Assembly: GCF_014196745.1 (NCBI RefSeq)
Contig: NZ_JACIEH010000001.1
Coordinates: 1,426,001-1,490,000, forward strand
Direction of reading: 5' to 3'
From: Sphingomonas kyeonggiensis
GTDB taxonomy: Bacteria; Pseudomonadota; Alphaproteobacteria; Sphingomonadales; Sphingomonadaceae
Length of the DNA stretch: 64,000 nucleotides
The notes beneath the pieces were generated by a model. That model was not told where the DNA came from and searched no databases. It saw only the letters and a list, made by a program, of their open reading frames with translations. Below are positions 43,878 through 51,580 of the stretch, in pieces. A program made the translations under genes and the position numbers. Positions within the stretch are counted from its first letter, which is position 1. Each line of letters begins with the position of its first letter.

Positions 43878-44327
43878 TCAGCGGGTGCATTGCTTCCGGA
43901 GAAACTCGGACGCTTGCTGGAAGGCCGGCGCGAGGCCCGTCTGATTGAACCGGAACTTCGTCCGCAGCGCCGTGTCACGGTGTTCCAGGTCCATCTCGTA
44001 GAGATCGGAGGAGGAAACCTTGGTCACGTCGCTCCAGTCGAGGACATAGGTCTTTGCCGGCTTGGTGTTGGCGATCAGAAGCACCTCGGGGGTGGCGAAT
44101 TCGGTCACGCAGCGCCGCAGCGTCCGGCTGCCAGTGGCCCGGCGGCTGATGAGCCAGGTCTTCTTGACGTCGTCACGCGCTACGACGATCTCGACCCGCA
44201 TCTGGGCATAGTCGAACCTGTCCAGGCTCGCCTGCACCGCTTCGACGGTCGGCTCCTGATCCTGCGCCACGGCGGGCGATGCAAGGAGCAAGGCCGGAAC
44301 GGCAAGCAGCGGCGTGCAGCGGATCAT
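43878..44327 (-). CDS. Small exported protein of unknown function
   Basis: A 149-residue protein with signal peptide (MIRCTPLLAVPALLLASPAVA, cleavage after residue 21). The mature part is hydrophilic, with VTKVSSSDLYEMDL and a C-terminal KQC. Two further cysteines (RRCVTEF and the C-terminal one) may pair. No family is recognised; probably periplasmic. Confidence 0.65.
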   Translation of the reverse strand: MIRCTPLLAVPALLLASPAVAQDQEPTVEAVQASLDRFDYAQMRVEIVVARDDVKKTWLISRRATGSRTLRRCVTEFATPEVLLIANTKPAKTYVLDWSDVTKVSSSDLYEMDLEHRDTALRTKFRFNQTGLAPAFQQASEFLRKQCTR

Positions 44328-44426
44328 GGAAATTCCCCCTTTGTTTCCACGCTATCATGGCCGGCACGACTTGCCAGCGGCTGAATGACGATTGGAAGCC
44401 GGACGCCGCTGTGCTGAAACCGGCGC

Positions 44427-45098
44427 ATGAACTTCATGCAGTTCCTCAAGTCGCTCGACGACCTGCTCTACGAGATCATCACCTGGCTGGTCTTCTATCC
44501 GGTGACGTTGTGGCGGACGATCCGGCGGCCCTTCGCGATGATGGCCTATGCCGATAGCGAGCTGGAGGACGCGGCGGAGCAGCAATATCCCGATGTGCTG
44601 AGCCCGCCGCTGTTCCTGCTGCTGACCTTGCTGCTCAGCCACACCATCGAGCTGGCCCTGGTCGGGCAGAGCGACCTGATCGCGGAGAAGCGAGGGCTGG
44701 CCGGGCTGATCAGCGACGATACCAGCCTGTTGCTAGTGCGACTGCTGTTCTTCGCCGTCTTCCCGCTGATCATGTCGGTGGCGCTTCTGCGCCGGCGCCG
44801 GGACAAGCTGACCCGCGACAGCCTGAAGCCGCTCTTCTACGCGCAATGCTATCCTGCCGGCGTGTTCGCGCTGGTGCTGGGCGTCGGATCGCTGGCGACG
44901 CAGATGCACGGTAACCCGCTGTTCCGCATCGCGGGCCTGTGGATCCTGCTCGCGGCCTTTCTCTGGTACGGCACGCTGCAGACCTTCTGGTTCGTGCGGA
45001 TGCTGGGTACCTCGCGGCTCCGCGGTTTCGGCATCGCCACCATGACGATGCTCGAGAGCCTGCTGGTCTTCGTGCTGCTGGCGGCGCTGCTCGCCTAG
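44427..45098 (+). CDS. Multi-pass membrane protein of unknown function
   Basis: A 223-residue permease-like protein with about five hydrophobic segments (after an amphipathic N-terminus LYEIITWLVFYPVTLWRTIRRPF). PLFLLLTLLLSHTIELAL and LLVRLLFFAVFPLIMSVALL are clear helices. It resembles Yip1/permease-type membrane proteins of unassigned function. The stop codon lies within the convergent gene's stop region. Confidence 0.7.
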   Translation: MNFMQFLKSLDDLLYEIITWLVFYPVTLWRTIRRPFAMMAYADSELEDAAEQQYPDVLSPPLFLLLTLLLSHTIELALVGQSDLIAEKRGLAGLISDDTSLLLVRLLFFAVFPLIMSVALLRRRRDKLTRDSLKPLFYAQCYPAGVFALVLGVGSLATQMHGNPLFRIAGLWILLAAFLWYGTLQTFWFVRMLGTSRLRGFGIATMTMLESLLVFVLLAALLA

Positions 45099-45871
45099 AA
45101 GCCGCCGCCGCCGCGCCAGTCGCCCGCGTCGCAGCGGCCGGTGAAGCTGGTCGCTGCGCGGATACGGATGATGCCCGAGCGGCGATCGATCTCGAAGCGG
45201 GGCTTGTTGAGCCCGTTCATCCGATATTCGCCGGTGATGCGATCGGCGGTGACGACCAGGTTCTGGATGTCCCACCAGCCATTGTCGCCGCCCGAATGGA
45301 TCGGCGAGACCAGCTTGCCTTCGGGCCGGATGCGGCCGCGGCCATGCCAGATCTCGATCTGCAGGTCCGATGCGAAGCCGTCGCGGCCGAGCGTGGTGCC
45401 GAATTGCGGTTCGAAGCGATGGCTGCGGCTGTTGTAGACATAGCCCGACTGGTATTGCGCGGCGGGTGTGCTCCCGCCGCCGAAGCAGACGAGGGTGATC
45501 GAGGGGCCAAACCGATCGCCGCGATCGGGGCCGGGGCCGTCAGGACGGCCCGGAGGCGGGCCGGCATCGGCAGGCGAGGGCGCTCCCGGACGGCAATTCT
45601 GTTCCGGCACGCGCTGGATCGCCGAATAGCGCCCTTCGCTGGTCGCGACCTGGATGCACTGGCGCTGCCGGTCGCTCCACCATAGCGACCATTTCGTGGT
45701 GCCCACCGTGTTGACGGTGACGAAGCTGTAGCCGCGCGCCTGGAGCTGGGTCTCGCCGCCCGCACCGCGCGCGCCGACCAGATCGGCGATATCCGACGGG
45801 GTCGACTGGGCGAAGGCTGGGCCGGAAAGGATCGTGGCGGCCAGCAGGGCCGTGGGGAGTGCAAAACGCAT
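45095..45871 (-). CDS. Exported protein with Gly/Pro-rich linker
   Basis: A 258-residue protein with signal peptide (cleavage after AFA, residue 22). An N-terminal domain (about 23-95) has a W-rich strand pattern (TKWSLWWSDRQRQCIQVA) with one Cys, then a Pro/Gly/Asp-rich linker (about 96-120), then a beta-rich C-terminal domain (NLVVTADRITGEYRMNG...) with a terminal GDWRGGGGF. The start at 45871 is chosen by the signal peptide; the open frame runs on far upstream through the antisense of the c-di-GMP gene, which is not coding. No function assigned. Confidence 0.75.
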   Translation of the reverse strand: MRFALPTALLAATILSGPAFAQSTPSDIADLVGARGAGGETQLQARGYSFVTVNTVGTTKWSLWWSDRQRQCIQVATSEGRYSAIQRVPEQNCRPGAPSPADAGPPPGRPDGPGPDRGDRFGPSITLVCFGGGSTPAAQYQSGYVYNSRSHRFEPQFGTTLGRDGFASDLQIEIWHGRGRIRPEGKLVSPIHSGGDNGWWDIQNLVVTADRITGEYRMNGLNKPRFEIDRRSGIIRIRAATSFTGRCDAGDWRGGGGF

Positions 45872-46039
45872 GTTCCGATCCTTTCGCAGTCGTTTCGGAT
45901 ACGTTGCTATCATGCGGCGATTGCAGAAACGAGGCAGGTTTCCGGTTGCGGGCGCGTTTACCGGCCCGCGGCCTTCACAAAGCCTAAAGGGTCGCCCGAT
46001 TAGGACCATTTCAGGCATAAAATATCTCGGGCGATGTGA

Positions 46040-48232
46040 ATGGGTGGCAGATTGGGCGGAGCGGCCAAGGCGGTCGGCGTTGGTGGCGCCGCTGCACCTT
46101 TCATGCGCCGGAATGGCCCCGATCCGCTGGCCGCGGAGCATCTGCGCCTGTTCCGCAACTATGAGGCGATGGACCTGGGCTGGTTCTGGGCCACCGACGC
46201 AGAGGGCCGTATCGCCTATATCAGCGAAGGCGCGGCGCGCTCGCTCGGCGTGACCGGCGACGCGCTGATCGGCCGCGACCTGATCTCGCTGTTCAAGAAC
46301 GCCAATGAAGAGGCCGATGTCGAGCGGCGGCGGACCATGCCGTTCCAGATGGCGCGCCAGGCCCGGTTCGATGCAATCCCGCTGCTGGTAGACATCGTCG
46401 GCGAGGAGCGCTGGTGGGCGCTTTCCGGCCAGCCCACTCGCGATTCGCGGGGGAGCTTCGGCGGCTATCTCGGCCATAGCGTCGACGTGACCCGGGAGCA
46501 GCGGGCAGCGCATGAGAGCAACCGGCTCGCCATGTACGATCCGCTCACCGGCCTGCCCAACCGGCGCCGGATGAGCACCCTGCTCGACAGCACGATAGCG
46601 GCCTTCCGCAACCAGCAACGCCCGTGCGCGCTGATGCTGATCGACCTCGACCGCTTCAAGGCGATCAACGACAGCCTGGGCCATCCGGTGGGCGACGCGC
46701 TGCTCAAGCAGGTTGCCGAGCGGCTTTCGACCATCGTCGGCAATTCCGAGCAGATCGCCCGGATGGGTGGCGACGAGTTCCAGGTGATCCTGCCCGATGC
46801 GCACAACCGGGTGGGCATCTTCGACCTGGCCAACCGGATCATCGAATCGCTCTCCCACCCCTATATGATCAACGGCAGCCGCTGCCTGATCGGCGCCTCG
46901 ATCGGCATCGCGGTGAGCCCGTTCGACGCCAGCACCAGCGACGAGCTGGTCCGCAACGCCGACCTGGCGCTCTATGCCGCCAAGGGCGCGGGGCGGGGCC
47001 GGGCGCGCTTCTTCTCCGCGGACCTGCTCCAGGCAGCAGAGGACCGCCGGCTGCTCGAGCATGACCTGATCGACGCGCTCTCCAAGGGCGAGCTGGCGGT
47101 GCACTACCAGCCCATCGTCGGCGCCAGGAGCGAGGAGGTCACCGGCTTCGAGGCGCTGCTGCGCTGGAACCACCCCAAGCGCGGCCGGATCTCGCCGGCG
47201 ATCTTCATCCCGATCGCCGAGGACGCGAACCTGATCCCGCAGCTGGGCGAATGGACGTTGCGCCAGGCCTGTATCGACGCGGCGAAATGGCCTGGCGAGC
47301 TGCGCGTCGCGGTGAACGTCTCCCCGATCCAGTTCGCCAGCGAGGCGCTGCCGGCCATCGTGATGAGCGCGCTCGCCAATTCTGGGCTGGCGCCGGAGCG
47401 GCTCGAGCTCGAGATCACCGAGAGCGTGTTCCTCGAGGACGGCTCGGAGACCGATGCCCGCTTCGCCGCGCTCAAGCGGCTCGGCGTGCGCCTGGCCCTC
47501 GACGATTTCGGCACCGGCTATTCCTCGCTCGGCTATCTGAAGACCGCGCCGTTCGACAAGATCAAGATCGACCAGAGCTTCGTGCGCGGCACCACCGAGG
47601 AGGGCGCGCGCAACCAGGCGATCATCGCGGCGATCGTCGCGCTGGCCAATGCGCTGGGCATGGAGACCACTGCCGAGGGCATCGAGAGCTTCGACCAGCT
47701 CGAGACGATGCGGAAACTCAACGTCAGCCACATCCAGGGCTTCCTCTACAGCCGCGCCGTGGCGAGCGAGGAGCTGGCGACCCATTTCAAGGACGGCAAA
47801 TGGGTGATCCAGCCCCAGGGGCCGGCCCGCCAGCGCCACATCCGCCACACCACCTTCCGCAAGGTGGGGGTGATCCACGACAATCATTACTACCCCGCGG
47901 TGCTCAAGAACGTCTCGGCCTCCGGCGCACTGATCGACGGGATCGTCGACGTGCCCGAGGGCACCCAGTTCGTCGTCGACCTGGGCGAGGGGCAGATGGC
48001 GGTCGCCACTGTCCGCCGCTCGATGAACCAGCAGCAGGGCATCGAATTCGAGCAGCCGCTGGTCGAGGACGCCAATGGCGTGCTGACCACCCGGCATCGC
48101 GTCTCGCCCAAGCTGATCACCGAGGCGGGGCTGCAGCACCAGGGCCACAACCTCGTCGCCAAGACGGGCGAGGGCGGGCTCTCCATGCCGGCCTTCCACA
48201 CCGTCACCGAGTGGAACGGGATCGAAGTCTAG
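46040..48232 (+). CDS. PAS-GGDEF-EAL-PilZ cyclic-di-GMP signalling protein
   Basis: A 730-residue cytoplasmic protein that could make, degrade and bind c-di-GMP. PAS about 35-150; GGDEF about 165-325 with intact GGDEF (243-247) but GNSE in place of the RxxD inhibitory site (234-237); EAL about 345-590 with EAL at 371-373, NVSPIQF, LEITES, DDFGTGYSS, the Lys in KIKIDQS and ETTAEGIES, all present. A PilZ domain (about 605-700: RKVGVIHDNHYY...NVSASGALIDG) follows. Phosphodiesterase activity is likely; cyclase activity is possible. No TM segment, so the PAS input is cytosolic. An in-frame ATG at 46103 is an alternative start. Confidence 0.92.
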   Translation: MGGRLGGAAKAVGVGGAAAPFMRRNGPDPLAAEHLRLFRNYEAMDLGWFWATDAEGRIAYISEGAARSLGVTGDALIGRDLISLFKNANEEADVERRRTMPFQMARQARFDAIPLLVDIVGEERWWALSGQPTRDSRGSFGGYLGHSVDVTREQRAAHESNRLAMYDPLTGLPNRRRMSTLLDSTIAAFRNQQRPCALMLIDLDRFKAINDSLGHPVGDALLKQVAERLSTIVGNSEQIARMGGDEFQVILPDAHNRVGIFDLANRIIESLSHPYMINGSRCLIGASIGIAVSPFDASTSDELVRNADLALYAAKGAGRGRARFFSADLLQAAEDRRLLEHDLIDALSKGELAVHYQPIVGARSEEVTGFEALLRWNHPKRGRISPAIFIPIAEDANLIPQLGEWTLRQACIDAAKWPGELRVAVNVSPIQFASEALPAIVMSALANSGLAPERLELEITESVFLEDGSETDARFAALKRLGVRLALDDFGTGYSSLGYLKTAPFDKIKIDQSFVRGTTEEGARNQAIIAAIVALANALGMETTAEGIESFDQLETMRKLNVSHIQGFLYSRAVASEELATHFKDGKWVIQPQGPARQRHIRHTTFRKVGVIHDNHYYPAVLKNVSASGALIDGIVDVPEGTQFVVDLGEGQMAVATVRRSMNQQQGIEFEQPLVEDANGVLTTRHRVSPKLITEAGLQHQGHNLVAKTGEGGLSMPAFHTVTEWNGIEV

Positions 48233-49704
48233 GGCTGCTTCTCGAGCTTCTCGAGCATCGTCCTCCCATTGTCGTTGCCGGGGTTGAGCTCGAGCGAGCG
48301 GCGATATTCGGCGATCGCCCCGGCACGGTCGCCGGTCTCGGCCAGCACTTCGGCCAGGCTGTCATGCGCGTTCCAGCTGTCCGGATGCGCCGCGGCGTTC
48401 CAGGCGAAGATGCCCCGTGCAGCCTGCGGGCGGGGCTCCCGCAGCAGGCGATAGCCCCACATGTTCACATGCTCCTCGTTCAGGTGCAGCTCGGGGAAGC
48501 GCGCCCTGATCGCGGCGATGGTGCCGGGGACATCGGCATAGTTGCTCTGCTCCAGCGCGGCCTCGAGCGCGGTCAGCCCCTTGGGCGGGCCGAACAGGGC
48601 GGCATGGATCGCATTGGCCAGGCCCTGGCCGGTGTTCTGCGCGCCCGAACTGTTGGCCAGCACGACCACGCCGTAGCGCTGGGCCGGATAGAAGTCGCAA
48701 TAGCTCGAGCAGCCGAGCGTGCCGCCCGAATGGCGCAGGTAACGCTGGCTGTCGGCCGTCTTGCCGATGACCCAGTGGAAGCCGATCTGCCCGGCATCCG
48801 GCGCGCCGAACAGCGGCTGCTGGGCAAGTGCTATGGCGGGATCGCTGGCGGCTATCTGGGCCGAGACGTAGCGGGCAAGGTCCGTGGCCGAGTAGCGCAG
48901 TCCGCCGGCGGCGCGGATCACCGGCATGTCAAGGGCGGGTCTCGGCGTGCCCTCGGTCGAATAGCCGGTGGCGAGCAGGGCAGGCGGCACCGCTGCCCCG
49001 CCGGCGCGCATGCCGAGCGGCTTCTCGATGAAGCGGGCGAGCAGTGCATCATAGGGCACGCCATAGAGCCGCTCGACCACCACCCCCTGCAGCTGCGAGG
49101 CAGTGTTGCTGTGCCGGGGCAGATGGCCGGGCACATCGACCAGCTGCGCCGTCTTGAGATCGGCGAGGAAGCTCGGCTGGTCATAGCCCTGGAGCAGCTC
49201 CGCCACGGCGAAGGGCAGCTCGGCAGGCGGCAGCTTGGCGAAGCGGGCCATCCAGTCGGGGACATTGTCGGGCAGGGCAGAAGTGGTGGTGACCATGTCG
49301 CGCAGCGTCACCGCGCGGCCGTCGCGCACCAGATTGTCATAGCCCGGCGGCAGATGCTTGCGGACATCGTCGGCCAGCGTCGCTCGGCCCTCGTTGATCG
49401 CATGGGCGAGGATCAGGCTGGTGAAGGTCTTGGAGATCGAGCCGATCTCATAGACCGTATGTTCGCTGGCCGGCGCTTTGGTCGAAAGGGACATGACGCC
49501 GGCATTGTGGAAGCGGGTCCTGCCGTCCCGGATCACCGCTACCGACACGCTCGGCGCCTTGCCGCTCCTTACGAAATCATCGACCAGTGCCTGGACCGGG
49601 TCCGGGGCAGTAGCGGCGCGGGCAAGGCCGGGGAGGAGAGCGATGCCGGCGGTTGCGGGCATGGCGGCGAGGATCTGGCGACGGTTCAGGCGTGTTGGCT
49701 GCAT
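48229..49704 (-). CDS. Tat-exported beta-lactamase-fold serine hydrolase with C-terminal TPR-like tail
   Basis: A 491-residue protein with a twin-arginine signal (NRRQILAA, residues 7-14; cleavage near 30). The serine hydrolase domain (about 35-380) has S-x-x-K as SISK at 89-92. The next motif reads RHSN where the family has YSN, and RHSGGTLG supplies the third (H-S-G). Residues about 440-490 (DSLAEVLAETGDRAGAIAEYRRSLELNPGN) form one TPR-like repeat. A perfect palindrome lies 20 bases upstream of the start. It may be a peptidase, esterase or beta-lactam-sensitive enzyme; it is not a confirmed beta-lactamase. Confidence 0.85.
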   Translation of the reverse strand: MQPTRLNRRQILAAMPATAGIALLPGLARAATAPDPVQALVDDFVRSGKAPSVSVAVIRDGRTRFHNAGVMSLSTKAPASEHTVYEIGSISKTFTSLILAHAINEGRATLADDVRKHLPPGYDNLVRDGRAVTLRDMVTTTSALPDNVPDWMARFAKLPPAELPFAVAELLQGYDQPSFLADLKTAQLVDVPGHLPRHSNTASQLQGVVVERLYGVPYDALLARFIEKPLGMRAGGAAVPPALLATGYSTEGTPRPALDMPVIRAAGGLRYSATDLARYVSAQIAASDPAIALAQQPLFGAPDAGQIGFHWVIGKTADSQRYLRHSGGTLGCSSYCDFYPAQRYGVVVLANSSGAQNTGQGLANAIHAALFGPPKGLTALEAALEQSNYADVPGTIAAIRARFPELHLNEEHVNMWGYRLLREPRPQAARGIFAWNAAAHPDSWNAHDSLAEVLAETGDRAGAIAEYRRSLELNPGNDNGRTMLEKLEKQP

Positions 49705-49724
49705 GTGTTCATCCCTTCACTGCT

Positions 49725-49744
49725 GACGCTACAGATGTAGCGTC
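49725..49744 (-). promoter_or_regulatory. 20-bp perfect palindrome upstream of the serine hydrolase
   Basis: GACGCTACAGATGTAGCGTC is self-complementary apart from the central GA step, centred 30 bases upstream of the hydrolase ATG (49704). The TACA-N2-TGTA core is the operator type bound by BlaI/MecI/CopY-family repressors, which often control penicillin-binding-like serine hydrolases. No blaI-like gene is in this window, so the regulator, if real, is encoded elsewhere. Confidence 0.55.
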
Positions 49745-49847
49745 GAGCGTCAAGAGTGTATTGACCAAATAACACACAGGGCGTGACGGCGGCGCGGGAG
49801 CGTGGCAGGATGCAGTGCGTTTACGAAATCCGGGCAAGGAGAGAGCG

Positions 49848-49907
49848 ATGCTTGGCCATTCTCGCATCTTGCTGCATTGCAACATGCTCGTCATAGAGAA
49901 GGCATGA
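49848..49907 (+). CDS. Candidate 19-codon leader ORF coupled to the WYL-like gene
   Basis: Start ATG 49848 has a strong SD (AAGGAGAGAG) 2-3 bases upstream, stronger than that of the following gene. It encodes MLGHSRILLHCNMLVIEKA and stops with a TGA that overlaps the ATG of the downstream gene. This is the layout of a translational-coupling or attenuating leader peptide. Coding status is inferred only. Confidence 0.35.
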   Translation: MLGHSRILLHCNMLVIEKA

Positions 49908-50245
49908 GTTTGAGTATCGAAGCCGATCCCGCCCCGACGCCCGCCGCCATGCTCCCGCTGCTGTTCGAAGCCGTGGTGCGCCACAAATGCGTGTCGGCGA
50001 CCTATAACCGCACGCGGATGATCCTGGCCCCGCACATCCTCTACACGCGGCATGACCAGGTGTATGTCGACGCGGTGGTCGTCTCGAAGGAGGGCTTCCT
50101 GCCGCGCGAGGAGAAGGTGGGCACCTTCAAGCTCGACGGGCTGAAGGAACTGATCCTGCAGGACCGCGATTTCACCCGCAGCGAACTGTTCGACGCGAGC
50201 CTGGAGAAATACCAGGGCGTGACGCTGATCGCGATCGAGGGCTGA
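49904..50245 (+). CDS. WYL-domain-like small protein
   Basis: A 113-residue cytoplasmic protein. Residues about 18-95 (LFEAVVRHKCVSATYNRTRMILAPHILYTRHDQVYVDAVVV...KVGTFKLDGLKELILQD) follow the beta-strand and Arg-x-Ile/Leu pattern of the WYL sensor domain, which in larger proteins is fused to a winged HTH. Here no DNA-binding domain is present. It may bind a ligand or nucleic acid and act through a partner. The family assignment is by pattern only. Start 49904 is coupled to the leader ORF. Confidence 0.6.
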   Translation: MSLSIEADPAPTPAAMLPLLFEAVVRHKCVSATYNRTRMILAPHILYTRHDQVYVDAVVVSKEGFLPREEKVGTFKLDGLKELILQDRDFTRSELFDASLEKYQGVTLIAIEG

Positions 50246-50289
50246 TGCTTCTTCTTCGCTTAGGTTGACACAGTTCCCGCGAACGCACG

Positions 50290-50727
50290 TCATCTCGCAA
50301 CATTCTTGCGCAGTTGAGGCGGGACGGGCGGCGCTCCATTGAGCGCGGCCATGGCGAGGCGGAAGTCGAGCCGGTGCTTTGTCCCGACCTGCTTGCCCTT
50401 GTAGTAGCGCGGCGTGGTGATGCCCTTGGTGGCACGTTCCAGTGCCCGGTCGAAGGCGTCGCAATATCCCGATGCGAGGGCGTGATCCCAGGCGGCGGCA
50501 AAGCTCTCCGAGCCGGGGCGCTCGCGCAGCTTGTAGGCAGACTGCCGGGTCTTGCCGACGGCGCGGCAGGCATGGCGGACCGATCCCATTGCCAGGAGGG
50601 CGGTGATGAAGTCCCGCTGCCGGCGCTCGGTCCAGCCATTGTGATGGACGCGTTCCAGAGGGACGGGGGTGAAGTCGAGAAGGCTGGGGCCGTCGTCTTC
50701 GGGCGGATTGTTCGGATCGTCCTGCAT
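50290..50727 (-). CDS. Helix-turn-helix protein of unknown function
   Basis: A 145-residue protein. The segment NGWTERRQRDFITALLAMGSVRHACRAVGKTRQSAYKLRERPG (about 30-73) looks like a homeodomain-type HTH resembling the terminase small subunit/transposase group, followed by SFAAAWDHALASGYCDAFDRALERATKG and a basic tail (KGKQVGTKHRL). Similar genes are common in sphingomonad genomes, but no function is known to me. The start codon lies inside a 16-bp palindrome, suggesting autoregulation. Confidence 0.7.
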   Translation of the reverse strand: MQDDPNNPPEDDGPSLLDFTPVPLERVHHNGWTERRQRDFITALLAMGSVRHACRAVGKTRQSAYKLRERPGSESFAAAWDHALASGYCDAFDRALERATKGITTPRYYKGKQVGTKHRLDFRLAMAALNGAPPVPPQLRKNVAR

Positions 50728-50741
50728 CTACCAGGGTAGAT
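50726..50741 (-). promoter_or_regulatory. Palindrome over the HTH gene start codon
   Basis: ATCTACC-AG-GGTAGAT is a perfect 7+7 inverted repeat beginning at the ATG of the HTH gene (minus strand). A bound dimer would block ribosome or polymerase access. Autoregulation by the HTH protein is plausible but not shown. Confidence 0.4.
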
Positions 50742-50746
50742 CAGAC

Positions 50747-50760
50747 GAAATCCTACATTG
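50747..50760 (-). promoter_or_regulatory. CAATGTAGGATTTC element, copy 3
   Basis: Exact match of the 14-mer at 33806-33819, on the minus strand 20 bases upstream of the HTH gene start, with CCCCTT in front. It ends 5 bases before the palindrome at 50726-50741. Confidence 0.45.
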
Positions 50761-50769
50761 GAAGGGGTT

Positions 50770-51195
50770 TCAGACCCGCTCGACCGGCACGCCGAGTTGG
50801 AGCGCGGCGTCGGCCATCGCATGGTCAAGCGTGACGAGGTTGTGTGCGCCTTCCCGTGCAATCGCCAAATGAAGCGCATCGCCGGCGCGGAGACCAAGAT
50901 CCGGCTGGCTTGCGAAGTTGGCGGCGACATCGAAATGCTCCGGAAGCACCGCCAATGTCGGGAAATTGTGGTTATGCATAGTCTGCCATGCACTCGCCGC
51001 CGCGGCACGGAGTTCGAGCGTCAGTGCTCCGGTGCGGACCTTGAGCGATAGCGCGCTCGCGACCTCGGTATGGCTCCAGTCGCTGATGAAGACCGTCCCC
51101 GGCTCCATTGCCGCCAGCCAATCGAGGATCGCGGGCGAATGGGGTTCCGCGACCAGCGCCGCTACAACCGCCGAGGTATCGAGGTAATAGCTCAA
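50770..51195 (-). CDS. VapC-type PIN-domain toxin
   Basis: A 141-residue PIN-domain ribonuclease. The acidic catalytic residues are Asp6 (YYLDTSAVV), Glu44 (HTEVASAL), Asp106 (RAGDALHLA) and Asp124 (VTLDHAM). VapC toxins cleave tRNA or rRNA and arrest growth. Its ATG overlaps the stop of the antitoxin gene. The antitoxin gene comes first, as is usual. Confidence 0.9.
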   Translation of the reverse strand: MSYYLDTSAVVAALVAEPHSPAILDWLAAMEPGTVFISDWSHTEVASALSLKVRTGALTLELRAAAASAWQTMHNHNFPTLAVLPEHFDVAANFASQPDLGLRAGDALHLAIAREGAHNLVTLDHAMADAALQLGVPVERV

Positions 51196-51437
51196 TAGCG
51201 TGCGTCGTCGCGCATGCGGCGGACGAACTCCCCAGCGGATTCCTGGGCTGGCATCTGTGCATGCAGCTTGCGAAGCGCCTCGACATCAACCGGTTTCCAT
51301 TCGCGCTTGACCTGAGCGGGGACGAGCCGCGCGGCGGGCTTGCCGCGCCGGACGATCTCGATGCTCTCGCCAGTCTCCACGCGATCCACAATCTCGCTGA
51401 GGCGCGCCTTGGCGTCGGCTAGGTTGATGCGTTCCAT
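51192..51437 (-). CDS. VapB-type (Phd/YefM-like) antitoxin
   Basis: An 81-residue antitoxin. The N-terminal Phd/YefM-like DNA-binding fold is ERINLADAKARLSEIVDRVETGESIEIVRRGKPAARLVP; the C-terminal helix (DVEALRKLHAQMP...GEFVRRMRDD) binds the toxin. ATG 51437 follows AGGAG; a longer open frame upstream is not supported. It would repress its own operon and neutralise the PIN toxin. Confidence 0.88.
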   Translation of the reverse strand: MERINLADAKARLSEIVDRVETGESIEIVRRGKPAARLVPAQVKREWKPVDVEALRKLHAQMPAQESAGEFVRRMRDDARY

Positions 51438-51580
51438 GGCAGCGGCGGGCTCCTGACTAGGTTGGTGACCATACACCTTGATCGCGATGGAAATAGCAAT
51501 ATTCCACACGAACGATTCCGCGTTAGCTTGACGCATCGGCGGTCCCCATCAAACTACGCAGACCAAATGGGAGGGGCAGC

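Noticed and set aside
45872..48199. Very long open frame on the minus strand (about 776 codons) upstream of the exported protein at 45095-45871
   Set aside because: It is antisense to the well-supported PAS-GGDEF-EAL-PilZ gene; its composition (H, R, D, A, G repeats) is that of a GC-rich shadow frame, and the signal peptide fixes the true start at 45871.
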